DNA of 64,000 nucleotides from Ostrinia nubilalis. Lineage: Eukaryota; Arthropoda; Insecta; Lepidoptera; Crambidae. Position numbers and translations under genes: made by a program. Under the pieces are notes generated by a model that searched no databases, was not told where the DNA came from, and worked only from the letters and a program-made list of their open reading frames with translations. Location of the stretch: the NCBI RefSeq assembly GCF_963855985.1, contig NC_087090.1, forward strand, positions 16,552,501 through 16,616,500. The letters are read 5' to 3'. Positions 35,801 to 43,500 of the stretch are shown here, one piece after another (within the stretch, counting starts at the first letter, position 1; each line of letters begins with the position of its first letter).

Positions 35801-38800
35801 TCGGGATACATAGAGACGCGCTAGACGAGGAGAGTTGCGAGGAAATCTGCGCGCGATTAGAGTAGAATAATGGTTGTCTCTTGGCTTCTCCCTCTTAAGA
35901 GAGAATGACACAGACTAGGCTGTGGCTAGGGCACGCAATGCGAGAAGATAATCGCCATGTACGGGTTCACGCACCTGTCCACCGGCGACCTGCTGCGCGC
36001 CGAGGTCAAGAGCGGCTCCGACCGCGCCAAGTGCCTCACCTCCGTCATGGAGCGGGGTAGGTACAGTTGATTCATCATCATCATCATTCTTATTACGTAA
36101 GCGTTCCTGCACACGATGCCGTCACCGCGACCTACGAGTCGCGCAAAGCCCGCCACCGCGCCGCCTCCGCGCGCTTTCCCTCCCTCTGTTTGATTGATTC
36201 ATTCCATTACCGGCTGTGTACCGTGCACGTGCGTACGCGGCCGGCAATGGAATGAATCCAACGTAGGGAACGAGCGTGGAGGTGGCGACGCGGTGGCGTG
36301 CTTCGCGCGACTCGTATCTACAGTGTAGTTGCGCGGCGTCGGCGCGGCGACGGCGCGGTGACGGCACCGTGTGCAGGAACGCTATCTATTGATATCAGAT
36401 TTCTGGGATTGAGTAGAAAGAGTAGCTTATCCCATAGATGAGAGCATTAACGGGATACATAGAGACGCGCTAGACGAGGAGAGTTGCGAGGAAATCTGCG
36501 GGCGATAAGAGTAGAATGATGGTTGTCTCTTGGCTTCTCCCTCATAAGAGAGAATGACACAGACTAGGGCACGCAATGCGAGAAGATCATCGCCAAGTAC
36601 GGGTTCACGCACCTGTCCACCGGCGACCTGCTGCCGCCGAGGTCAAGAGCGGCTCCGACCGCGCCAAGTGCCTCACCTCCGTTATGGAGCGGGGTAGGTA
36701 CAAATCCCACCACCACCCATGGTTCTTCCTGCCTCACGGCGTACGAACCGAATCTCGGGAGAGCGCGCGGGAACTTGCTCTGGGCTCTTTTCCCCGGGCG
36801 CTTTGCTTGACTCCCTACAAATTTCTCTGATTCATGTCCCTTTTCTTAGCTTGACACCACAAATACGGTACCTACTACGCGTCGGGCTGCTATCGTTGAT
36901 AAATGTCATCACTTCTTCTCATAACTTCGCCTGATTGTGTGCCAGGAGTGCGCGAACTCGCACAGCGTGATCCAGTTACTGCGACTACTCGTGAGGTCCT
37001 GATGATAAACAGGTCCTTGCTCGGCTCTCCGTATCGCATCCAGCATCTTCTGTCGAGCTTCGTCATAAAGGTTGCATTCCCAAAGTGCGTGATCGCGGCT
37101 CTCTTCGACTTCCTCGCCGCATGGCGCATGGGCATAGTGCAGACTCGCACAGCGTCATCCTGTGTAGGCGCTGCCTGAAACACCCGGGGTAGGTACAGCT
37201 GGCTCATCATCATCATCATTGTAGGCTTGTACTATCAGACTGGTGACCTGCTGCGTGCCGAGGTCAAGAGCGGCTCCGACCGCGCCAAGTGCCTCACCTC
37301 CGTCATGGAGTGGGGTAGGTACAGCTGGCTCATCATCATCATCATCATCATCATTGTAGGCTTATACTATCAAACTGGTGACCTGCTCCGCGCCGAGGTC
37401 AAGAGCGGCTCCGACCGCGCCAAGTGCCTCACCTCCGTCATGGAGCGGGGTAGGTATAGCATCATCATCATCAAGGTAGTTCATCGATACTATCAGGCTT
37501 CTGGGAAAAAGTAACTAAATAGGGACGATGAATAGATAATGCACACAAAGCAAACTCCCTGCACCCTCTGAGTCTTATCTCATAGATGAGATAATTATGG
37601 TTCATACTTTCGCGAATGCGAATTCGTGCTAGATGAATATACGCGGTAGACGAAGAGAGTGGTGAGGAAATCTTCGCGCGAATTGAGTAGAAACTAGAAC
37701 TTGTTCATTTTTTGAGTGAGAAAATACTTGGCAGTCAGTCAGGCGCTATCTCTTCGGGTGTTGGGCGCTCTAAAGGCTTGGGCAGACCAAACGCGGGGCA
37801 ATAGCAGCGCAGTTTGAATGCGGGCCCGCGCAAGTTGTAATACAAGAAACTCTTTGAAGTGTGTCACACCAAATTTGAACGCGGGCCCGCGCTGTTGTAT
37901 TACCTACTATGGCGGCCATATTAGCATGACACACCGGAGGCAGGGCGGTAGCAGCGCGTTGAAAGCGGTTTTCGAATATTGAAGTTTTTGACAACCGCCC
38001 GCGTTGCAACTGCTTTGAAACTGCGCTGCTTTCAGTGTGCCTACTGCCGCGCTGCAACTGACCCGCACTGCTTCTGACCTGCGTTTGGTCTGTGGAAGCC
38101 TTAACGCCCAAAAAAGTACACTTTTTATTTGTCATTGGTATTTGATTCCAGGTGAGCTGGTCCCCAACGACGTGGTGCTGGAGCTGCTGAAGGAAGCGAT
38201 CATCGCGCACGCGGAGCAGGCCAAGGGCTTCCTGGTGGACGGCTACCCGCGCGAGAAGTCGCAGGGCATCGCCTTCGAGAAGACCATCGCGCCAGTTACG
38301 GTAAGATATGAATATATTCAGTTCAGATCATTTGGTATCCACTGCAGGAACAAGGCCCTCTAATCCATTCAATCCTCTAATGTTTAGTTAGACCTATACT
38401 CCCTACACTCCAGACAAGTTTATTAACCGTGGTCTTCGCATCAAGGGGGGAATGGGGGTTGCTTTTGAGGGTAGCTATTCTCACAAAAAGAACTGTTGGA
38501 CACTGGTTACGCTTTATCTATGTGACAGATCTCGAACTTGACAGCTCGGCGGCATCCGTTTCCGTCCAGGGACTTTTTCTTCATCTTGGCCATGTACCAC
38601 TGCACCGTTGATTGGACATATTGATATTTGGAAGGACAAATAAAACAAGTATTGGTTTCTGTAAAGTGTTTGCTGATTGTTCTCTTCCCCGTACACATAC
38701 ATAACAGTAACAATGCTCGTTCCAGGTGATAATCTACTTCGAGGCGTCATCAGAGACGCTGACCAAGCGCCTTCTAGGCCGCGCGGCAAGCTCGGACCGT

Positions 38801-40241
38801 GCCGACGACAATGAGGACACCATCAAGCTGCGCCTCAAGACTTTCCTGGACAACAACGAGCAGGTCTTGTCGCAGTACCCGGACAAACTTAGAAGGGTAA
38901 GGATCTAACGTATTATTCGCGTGTTCTATCGTGATTCATGATCCTTTGTACCTCTTTATAGAAGTCTTTTACCGCAAGTCAGGCTTCGCAACAACGAGTT
39001 AGGTTGATGGGGAAGCTGAGATAAGCGAGCATTTACAGTAAGTTAATTGTGATTGGATTTTTCTGTATTTATATCCTCTTGATTGGACGCTCGGGCCGCG
39101 CCGACGCCAATGAGGACACCATTAAGCTACGCCTCAAGACCTTCCTGGACAACAACGAGCAGGTCTTGTCGCAGTACCCGGACAAACTTAGAAGGGTAAG
39201 GATCTTACGTACTCTTCGCGTGTTCTATCGTGATTCATGATCCTTTGTACCTCTTTATAGAAGTCTTTTACCGCAAGTCAGGCCTCGCAACAACGAGTTA
39301 GGTTGATGGGGAAGCTGAGATAAGCGAGCATTTACAGTAAGTTAATTGTGATTGGATTTTTCTGTATTTATATCCTCTTGATTGGACGCTCGGGCCGCGC
39401 CGACGACAATGAGGACACCACCAAGCTGCGCCTCAAGACCTTCCTGGACAACAACGAGCAGGTCTTGTCGCAGTACCCGGACAAACTTAGAAGGGTAAGG
39501 ATCTAACGTACTCTTCGCGTGTTCTATCGTGATTCATGATCCTTTGAAGGAACAAAGGATCACTTTGACTAGTCAAAGTCCTCGCAACAACGAGCAAGGT
39601 TAATGGGGAAGCTGAGATAAGTAAGCATCTACAGTAAGTTCAGTTATTTATCCTCTTGGTTGGGCGCTCGAGCCGCGATGACGACAATGAGGACACCATT
39701 AAGCTACGCCTCAAGACTTTCCTGGATAACAACGAGCAGGTCTTGTCGCAGTACCCGGACAAACTAAGGAGGGTGCGCGAGCATCTTCTTTCTGAGAAAT
39801 TTTTGGGCATAAAAAGGTCGCGAAAGGCACCTGGATGCGAGCAGTGGTGCGCATCCAGCAGTTTGTCCAGCTGTGGTTGTCCTTTGGTTGAAACAGAGTG
39901 CATAACACTAACTTATAATACCAAACCTCGAAAAAAATGAAGAATTTGAATTTAGTCTAACTGGGCTTTTTCTGAACATGGACTCTGAATGGACCATTGT
40001 ATCTGAAGGAGGAGTCTGGTAGAGAATGCCACCCGGCATTAAGTCCGCCACTGTACAGAGATTATGTGCATGAAATATAAATAAATATCTGTCGTGATAT
40101 TTCGCGCCAATAGACCTTGGTTATTTAAGACTTCCGACGTTCCTTTTCCAGATAAACGCGGAGACGTCAGTGGACCAGATCTTCGACGAGGTGCAGAAGA
40201 TCCTTGATCCTATCGTAGCGAAGGCGGCCGCAGCCAACTGA
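17826..40241 (+). CDS. Adk1: Adenylate kinase, AK1 type (about 200 aa)
   Basis: Cytosolic ATP:AMP phosphotransferase (ATP + AMP = 2 ADP). Exons: inferred 17826-17828 (the ATG alone, then gtaagt); 34537-34726 (APVDTSKKP, Walker [18 protein letters not shown]); 38152-38300 ([14 protein letters not shown]); 38726-38896 ([15 protein letters not shown] with [13 protein letters not shown]); 40152-40241 ([11 protein letters not shown] to stop TGA). Phases 0, 1, 0, 0 all fit, giving 200 residues, the usual AK1 length. All catalytic motifs are present. The ATG-only exon is chosen because the P-loop exon has no ATG before it, starts in phase 0, and AK1 proteins start a few residues before KPIVWILGG. 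Intron 1 is 16.7 kb and holds a Gypsy element. Tandem partial copies of exons 2 and 4 lie in introns 2 and 4. The kinase exons are very sure; the first exon is less so. Confidence 0.87.
17829..18579 (+). other. Start of AK1 intron 1
   Basis: Begins with donor gtaagt. AT-rich, nothing else recognised up to the DNA element at 18580. Confidence 0.5.
18580..19650. mobile_element. DNA transposon (MITE-like) with GGGGCAG repeats
   Basis: Inverted ends GGGGAGAGGGGGGCAGCTTT with TA on both sides (18578-18579, 19651-19652). The motif GGGGCAG followed by CTTTGAAC- or TTTTGAA-like sequence recurs inside in both orientations (near 18780-18830, 19255-19290, 19625). No transposase frame. Carries a decayed dispersed repeat at 19102-19160. 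Confidence 0.78.
19102..19160 (-). repeat. Fragment of dispersed lepidopteran-type repeat
   Basis: ACTAGCTTTTGCCCGGACTT to TCTGTCACAG is a decayed reverse complement of the 3' end of the repeat at 49263-49494. Confidence 0.65.
20055..20368. mobile_element. Non-autonomous hAT element with ATTCGA arrays
   Basis: Ends TAGCGATGGGCGATT and AATCGCCCATCCCATCGCTA; 8-bp duplication ACTGTGCT (20047-20054, 20369-20376). The interior is dense in ATTCGA/TCGAAT motifs. 314 bp, non-coding. Confidence 0.9.
20377..20791 (+). other. AK1 intron 1, no feature seen
   Basis: Unremarkable AT-rich sequence between the hAT element and the Gypsy 5' LTR. Confidence 0.45.
20792..22181 (+). repeat. Gypsy 5' LTR
   Basis: TGTCACGATTAACG to CGTAACA, 1390 bp. 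The primer-binding site TGGCGCCC starts at 22184. Confidence 0.93.
22708..24080 (+). pseudogene. Gypsy gag, split by a frame change
   Basis: Frame 1 from ATG 22708 ([14 protein letters not shown]) ends at a TGA at 22984-22986. The following 1.1-kb frame is open from 22983 but has no ATG there; its first residues are LNHIYYRL. It carries the capsid region ([23 protein letters not shown]) and ends with Cys-His knuckle remains ([21 protein letters not shown]). Either a disabling indel or programmed frameshifting near 22980; the lack of a start in the second frame favours one ancestral gag. Confidence 0.8.
24086..27316 (+). CDS. Gypsy Pol polyprotein
   Basis: 1076 residues, intact. Retropepsin LLDSGSVVS (about 58); reverse transcriptase with [11 protein letters not shown] and the catalytic FLDD near residue 370; RNase H starting [13 protein letters not shown] (about 519) with TEREALA; integrase with the His-Cys zinc motif ([16 protein letters not shown]) and catalytic Asp in IDLVGPLP, Asp in MDNGSQF, Glu in VERYNK. 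The last two are separated by exactly 35 residues (D35E). Begins six bases after the gag stop. Confidence 0.94.
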   Translation: MDCSKKFCLQDWDNWLSFVKTFSQTYKVATILHPKPINDPRPYVKINIANNESLSMYGLLDSGSVVSILGKNSHVMLTKCGFKIADTQIIEVTAAGGQRMKSLGIMHLPIVFNKKSATITAHIIPEVDIPLVLGIDFWSSFNILPNNLPKISFLFQDDPKVMEISLNNGIHSYENLTEQQRKIADKTIKQFTDISFEHKGLGRTHLITHKIDTGDASPIKQRYYRMSPVKQKIIAEQVDEMLAMDVIEPSESPWSSPVLVVDKKDGKPRFCLDSRKLNSITKKDAYNLPYVSEILDNLREAKYMSKLDLSKAFWQIPIHPPDREKTAFYVPGRGTLMFKVTAFGLSNAPATQQRLVDLLFGNDFELKVFCFLDDVIIISKTFEEHVSLLNRVLTKLSDANLTINLSKCQFFCSRLRYLGYVVDEKGLRTDPEKVDAILNFPTPTNKKEVKRFLGTASWYRRFIPQFSTIAGPLNKLTSTKKNSPAFKWTPEADRAFQHLKSLLVEAPILACPNYEMPFDVHTDASNFGVGAMLSQTIDGIEHPVAYMSRSLSGAERNYSATEREALAVPTALEHWRCYVENGKPFSVYTDHSALKWFLSLSNPTGRLARWGVRLSSFNFEIKHRRGRDNIIPDALSRCAVAAVTTTSSSSSSDDTISSSTPSPPHTTDNWYLNIFNGCLTTPSKFPNYRLEGNVLYRYMKCNNTLLSEFSWKEVVPNEYRDRTILDNHANETAAHLGVFKTYRRLLLKYYWPGMYSDVVKAVTNCQVCLAYKQPTHGTLGKMGRPKECSRPFQTLSIDLVGPLPVSRKQNCYLFVITCCFSKYCLLFPLRQATSTAVCKILEDNVFLVHGIPQTIIMDNGSQFISKQLDTLLSKYKIPNVHFTPKYTPQVNTVERYNKTIITAVSTLINNDHRAWDIFLPKIQFAINNSVNEVTGHTPSFLVHGRELVTCGSHYIENDVSNEILFLPRDAYAENLGHLATVFDQVQTALWRSHQKTTQRYNLRRKDAEFSVGDTVWKRCFFQSDKAAHFAKKLAPKFEKCRIIGKRSPLVYILEDKDGRDIGAWHIKDLKLKMYEA
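27362..27373 (+). promoter_or_regulatory. Gypsy polypurine tract
   Basis: Purine-rich AAGGAGGGGGA just before the 3' LTR at 27378. Confidence 0.75.
27378..28767 (+). repeat. Gypsy 3' LTR
   Basis: 1390 bp, matching the 5' LTR wherever compared. Confidence 0.93.
28768..29439 (+). other. AK1 intron 1, no feature seen
   Basis: No exon or repeat structure recognised. Confidence 0.45.
29440..29505 (-). repeat. Possible tRNA-derived SINE fragment
   Basis: On the minus strand it reads GGTTCGATTCC, a perfect RNA polymerase III B-box, about 35 bp after an A-box-like GTGCGGTGATTCG. No full tRNA fold was found. Confidence 0.4.
29853..30200 (-). mobile_element. Probable 3' end of a non-LTR retrotransposon
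   Basis: A GC-rich block in AT-rich intron, preceded on the + strand by a T run (29853-29866), i.e. a poly(A) tail on the minus strand. No frame could be assigned, so the family is unknown. Confidence 0.5.
30201..32362 (+). other. AK1 intron 1, no gene seen
   Basis: Short overlapping frames on both strands at 31270-31780 look like chance. No splice-bounded coding exon recognised. Confidence 0.5.
32363..32434. repeat. Perfect 32-bp-arm hairpin
   Basis: Arms ACACAGTCTGTCACAAAATA... (32363-32394) and its exact complement (32403-32434), 8-bp loop. Either a tiny foldback MITE or a hairpin RNA source. Confidence 0.9.
32435..34536 (+). other. End of AK1 intron 1
   Basis: No repeat recognised. Contains the small Cys-rich frame at 33826. 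Ends with the acceptor ttccattccag. Confidence 0.5.
33826..33963 (+). CDS. Small Cys-rich open frame, doubtful
   Basis: 45 codons from an ATG in good context (cagaaATGG): Cys at 6, 9, 20, 24 and 29, in a zinc-finger-like spacing. Not recognised. A weak phase-0 donor (AGG then gtcagg) after codon 35 could splice to the AK1 P-loop exon, making this an alternative first exon. Equally it may be chance. Confidence 0.25.
   Translation: MEEKNCFPCDEPIIDKAPPCPLQCHSPKCKAYMSRVRVKHYSKHF
34537..34726 (+). other. Adk1: AK1 core exon A1, complete
   Basis: 190 nt, phase 0 to 1. Carries Walker A and the AMP-binding STGDLLR. Donor gtaggt. The only copy of this exon with a P-loop. Confidence 0.93.
34944..35161. 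mobile_element. Foldback MITE, copy 2 of family
   Basis: Same family as 5964-6179: outer GCTAAAGCCTGGTCCGTGAGCA, inner GCTACCCATCCTTATCGCTC arms. Confidence 0.87.
35255..35381 (+). pseudogene. AK1 core exon copy A2, no P-loop
   Basis: 127 nt, acceptor gactag, phase 0 to 1, open frame, donor gtaggt. Lacks [15 protein letters not shown]. Could splice in frame to the ATG-only exon but would encode a protein without Walker A. Confidence 0.82.
35426..35715. mobile_element. GC-rich foldback MITE, copy 1
   Basis: Ends GCGTTCCTGCACACG and its near-complement (TGTTCAGGAACGC), with GC-rich arms. It lies within the duplicated unit, so it recurs at 36101-36382. Confidence 0.8.
35930..36056 (+). pseudogene. 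AK1 core exon copy A3, no P-loop
   Basis: As A2, with Lys to Met in IIAKYG. Acceptor ggctag. Open frame. Confidence 0.82.
36101..36382. mobile_element. GC-rich foldback MITE, copy 2
   Basis: Duplicate of 35426-35715 with small internal length differences. Confidence 0.8.
36568..36693 (+). pseudogene. AK1 core exon copy A4, frameshifted
   Basis: 126 nt; one base is missing in the LLRAE codons, so the frame is broken. Confidence 0.85.
36694..37238 (+). other. Spacer in the AK1 exon array, foreign-looking block
   Basis: 36900-37180 does not match the other units and is GC-richer. A minus-strand frame of 109 codons crosses it. Possibly a transposon fragment; not identified. Confidence 0.35.
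37239..37314 (+). pseudogene. AK1 core exon copy A5, short
   Basis: 76 nt from TGDLLRAEV to MEWG; acceptor atcag, donor gtaggt. Lacks the P-loop and first helix. Confidence 0.8.
37374..37449 (+). pseudogene. AK1 core exon copy A6, short, acceptor lost
   Basis: As A5, but the acceptor cag is caa. Confidence 0.8.
37763..38108. mobile_element. GC-rich foldback MITE
   Basis: Imperfect inverted ends (GGGCGCTCTAAAGGCTTGGG with CAGACCAAACGC, matched by GCGTTTGGTCTG near the right end), and repeated GCGGGCCCGCGC inside. Lies just before AK1 exon 3. Confidence 0.65.
38152..38300 (+). other. Adk1: AK1 NMP-binding exon (single copy)
   Basis: 149 nt, phase 1 to 0, acceptor attccag, donor gtaaga. It is the homologue of the exon amplified twelvefold in the upstream gene, but here it is unduplicated. 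Confidence 0.93.
38726..38896 (+). other. Adk1: AK1 LID exon, complete
   Basis: 171 nt, phase 0 to 0, acceptor ttccag, donor gtaagg. Carries the [16 protein letters not shown]. Confidence 0.93.
39088..39195 (+). pseudogene. AK1 LID exon copy 2, 5'-truncated
   Basis: Open from [10 protein letters not shown] to RR; donor gtaagg. Asp to Ala in the ADDN motif. No acceptor. Confidence 0.82.
39387..39494 (+). pseudogene. AK1 LID exon copy 3, 5'-truncated
   Basis: ADDN kept, Ile to Thr after EDT; donor gtaagg, no acceptor. Confidence 0.82.
39665..39772 (+). pseudogene. AK1 LID exon copy 4, 5'-truncated
   Basis: [14 protein letters not shown]; the donor has changed to gtgcgc. No acceptor. Confidence 0.82.
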
Positions 40242-40294
40242 GCGAGCTTTGCTTTAGACAATCTGTACATATTAATGATAATTTTAACTATTTA

Positions 40295-40300
40295 ATTAAA
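40295..40300 (+). terminator. Polyadenylation signal ATTAAA of Adk1
   Basis: 54 bp after the stop codon, common variant hexamer. Confidence 0.55.
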
Positions 40301-40305
40301 ATGTT

Positions 40306-40311
40306 TTTATT
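40306..40311 (-). terminator. Polyadenylation signal AATAAA of the minus-strand gene
   Basis: TTTATT on the + strand, 280 bp beyond the minus-strand stop. Confidence 0.5.
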
Positions 40312-40592
40312 CTGTTACTACCTATTAGTTTTCCTGCGTATCTTACTTTGTCCTTATTCTCTTTCCATCAGCGCCCGGCATGATGATGATGACTGATGTC
40401 ATTGGCCACCGTTGGTAAAACGCCACCTAGTTAGTACCATCTACCACCTCTCGGTGGAGGATTTTGATAGGGGCAGATGGAAATAAAAGATCCCATCTAC
40501 ATTGTCTCTAACGTACCTAAGGAAAGTTAAAATGAAATGCCCAAATATACAAACATTAACATGTAATACCAAAATTCAAAACATCTACGAAA

Positions 40593-43500
40593 TCACTTTT
40601 CTACGACGACCGTATCGGCTGGAGGGGCATCAGTGGGGGTCACAGGACACGTGAGGTTGGCCATGGGGCACGCCAGGGGGGCCACGGCGGGGGCCGACAT
40701 GGCCGTGGGGGGCCGTGGGTCAGGGGACTCGCTGCGCTTTTGACTCTTCTCGATCGTGTCGGATAGGATTTCTTTGAGGGTAGACGCTAAAGCTTTGGGA
40801 TTCCCCGTGCTGTCCACCTGAAAGAATGGAAGGATTATTGAGCGTTTTAATAGACGCTTGCTTTTTACTCTACTTTACGCTAAAGCAAAAAGTTATCTCT
40901 TCGCTTGTGGGAACCAAGTGCTCATGAGGAGTATAGAAGCTAACAAATACGAAGCTACAAATCTTCAAGTAGCGGCACTAGAGGGGTGACATTGACATAT
41001 TATGATGGAATAGAGCAAACATAGGTAACTAAATCTAAAGCACATTTTGAAGTCCTGCCGCTCCCTCACCTCCAGAATATGTCACTTACCGTAACCACGT
41101 GCCCTCCGAACCGTTTGTGTACGTTTTTGACTTTGTGCGCCGCTTCCCGGACGATCTGCCGCGCCGCGTTGATCTCCGACTCTGGTCTGCCCAGCTCTGA
41201 CAGTTTGTTTTGAAGTCTTGTTGCGGCCACCTGAATTGGAAAACCATATTTATGTCATCTGAATGAGACAGACAGATTTTTAGAAGTAACTCTTTTGAGC
41301 ATCAACTGTGGAAGATACAGGTACACGCGATGCGCGACGTTTTCATGTAAATTCATAGGTATTCTACCAATAACTTTACAAACGTTGACAAGTTAAGGTT
41401 CCTTTCAATTACATAAGATAGATCAAATCGGAGATCCTTTCCACAAGTCGATACACCTACACATTTTTTTCTCTATCTTTCTCATTAGATGTTATTGTGA
41501 CCAAAGAGTAGCAGATAGAATCAGAACCCCTAGACAAGCGGCAAAATGTGACAGTTCTGTGTCGAAAGATAGTCGAAAGGCCTTTTTTTTTAATTTGATT
41601 TTCGATTCAATCAAAAAGTGCTACTTGTATAAGTAGACCTACTGGTACGCGTAATGAAATATTTATAGGACTGCAGATGTAAAGGTACCTCGTTGTCAAC
41701 TTCAAGCGCCACGATCTTCTCGGGCCACTTGACCTGCCGGTTGAACATGTTGGACATACGCGGGTTCTTCGGGAAGCCCACCAGGATGAAGCCGCTGGCG
41801 TCCTGGTGCATCAGCATCGCCTCTTTTATTAGGTCCACTGTCAGTTGCTGGAATGGATGAGCTATGATTATGTCAGTTGCTATAGGACTGAGCTTCTGCT
41901 GCAATACGCCTATGACCATACATAAAAAATGTCTTCTTTATTAGTGTTTTTAAATATTTACTCCAAGATCAGAAAGTTAATTATTGTAATCACGTTTTAT
42001 AGAAACAAGTGCCGAACTTACTGAGCACAAAAACACGGAGGTGTGAGTTTGCTCTTACCGCTGGATACGGCGCTATGCGGCGAAAATGACAAACAAACTT
42101 TCGTTTACGTATTTCTATTTCTTATTTCTATAAGACTTATGCCCGTTTTCACCATCAATACCTAATTTTTAAGTGACCCCTTTGAAAACAAAATTCCTGT
42201 AATTTATTACCATAGGGGTCGCTTAAAAATTAGGAATTGATGGTGAAAACGGACATTAGCTTTCTTTAATGAGCCTTCATAAAGTAAAAAACAAATTACT
42301 TAACCTACGAAAAAACAAAGACTTCATCAAACCTCAGGGATATCTTCCCTGGCCTGCAGCTTGTCAGCAATCAGCCGGCCTCTAGCTGTGTCTTTCAGAG
42401 CCTCAGCAGCCACCAGCTCGCCAGGCCTGATCATTGTGTACCCAGTGATGTTGGAGATGGTCTGCGCCACCGTGTGGTTCCCTGCTCCAGGCACGCCATT
42501 CACGAAGATGACCGGCAAATGCCGAATGGGGGACATGTCGTATACCATTTCTTCCTGGAATTTGGATAGAGTTTAAGAACTGTCGTATGGATTGGATAGG
42601 GATTGTTTTATAGCTAAAGTTTATGATGGGGTGGTTGGAATGAAGAAGAGAATAATTTAATTAATCTTAATGATTTTCTGACTCATTGACAAAATCATCA
42701 CTGACTTATTAATGTATTAACAAATAATTATAAAATACTATCTATCTTCTCTCTACTCTTTAAAGTAAGAAAAACGTCGTTATCGATTTAGAACATCCTG
42801 TAATTTAAAAGATCCCCCCCCCTTCGTAGCCATAAAATTTTGATTTGTTATTTGTAACCCCCCCCCCCCCCCTTCTCCCCATAAGGGATTATGGGGAGAA
42901 GGGGGGGGAACCCCTGGAGCTGTTTCAAGTGAGGGTAGCCCCCCCCCCCCCCTGAAAATAACCCTAGATACGCCAATGACTCATAATAAAAAGTAAGTAC
43001 ATATTTAATTAATTTCTTAGGTAGGTAAGTATTAAAAACTAAAAAATATGTCGATTTCTTTAATGTTATGTGTCATAAAAGTACCTAACACCATACATTT
43101 ATACATCACGAACTTGGAAAAAAGTAACAATAATACGGTTCCTTGTTTCATGATACTGATTATTCCAAATTCCCCAAGTAAAATTCATGGATTATTGTCA
43201 AAATGTGTCAATTAACTATTATCTATCCCATATACAATACAAATAAACAAAGATAAATAAAACAAATCGAAATAAAACCAAAATTATGCTGGTACTACTT
43301 ATGCTAATTTATCTTAAAATTGGTCATATATGTGAACTTCAAACTCGTGTCATATAAATTCTAGTGAACGAAACATATACCGAATTTAGGTCATGAGAAA
43401 CTTAAATAAATGCATTATTTGTTTCATAACTTACATTTAAATTATCATAAATAATTATTTAAAAACCAGGCATCAAAATGTTATCCATAATATCCTTGAA

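Larger units (their letters stand above)
34537..37449 (+). repeat. Tandem array of the AK1 core exon (6 copies)
   Basis: One complete exon, three 5'-truncated copies that start at GTQCEK (35255, 35930, 36568; units about 640-675 bp), and two shorter ones that start at TGDLL (37239, 37374; unit 135 bp). All keep the donor gtaggt and a TCATCATCATCAT run just behind it. Confidence 0.9.
38726..39772 (+). repeat. Tandem array of the AK1 LID exon (4 copies)
   Basis: The complete exon is followed by three 5'-truncated copies (39088-39195, 39387-39494, about 39665-39772), each starting at RSGRADD-like sequence and keeping the donor. The unit is about 298 bp. The copies have no AG acceptor at their 5' end (sequence tcctcttgattgg), so they should not be spliced in. 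Confidence 0.9.
40242..40592. other. Convergent 3' ends of Adk1 and the minus-strand gene
   Basis: Two polyadenylation signals point at each other here: ATTAAA 40295-40300 (+) and AATAAA read on the minus strand at 40306-40311. The 3' UTRs probably overlap. Confidence 0.6.

Noticed and set aside
57..40241. One giant two-domain AK5-like gene joining both kinase regions
   Set aside because: The first gene has a terminal exon with stop at 7231 and a polyadenylation signal, and the second has a promoter-like region and ATG at 17826. A phase-compatible join 6684 to 34537 exists, so it is not fully excluded.
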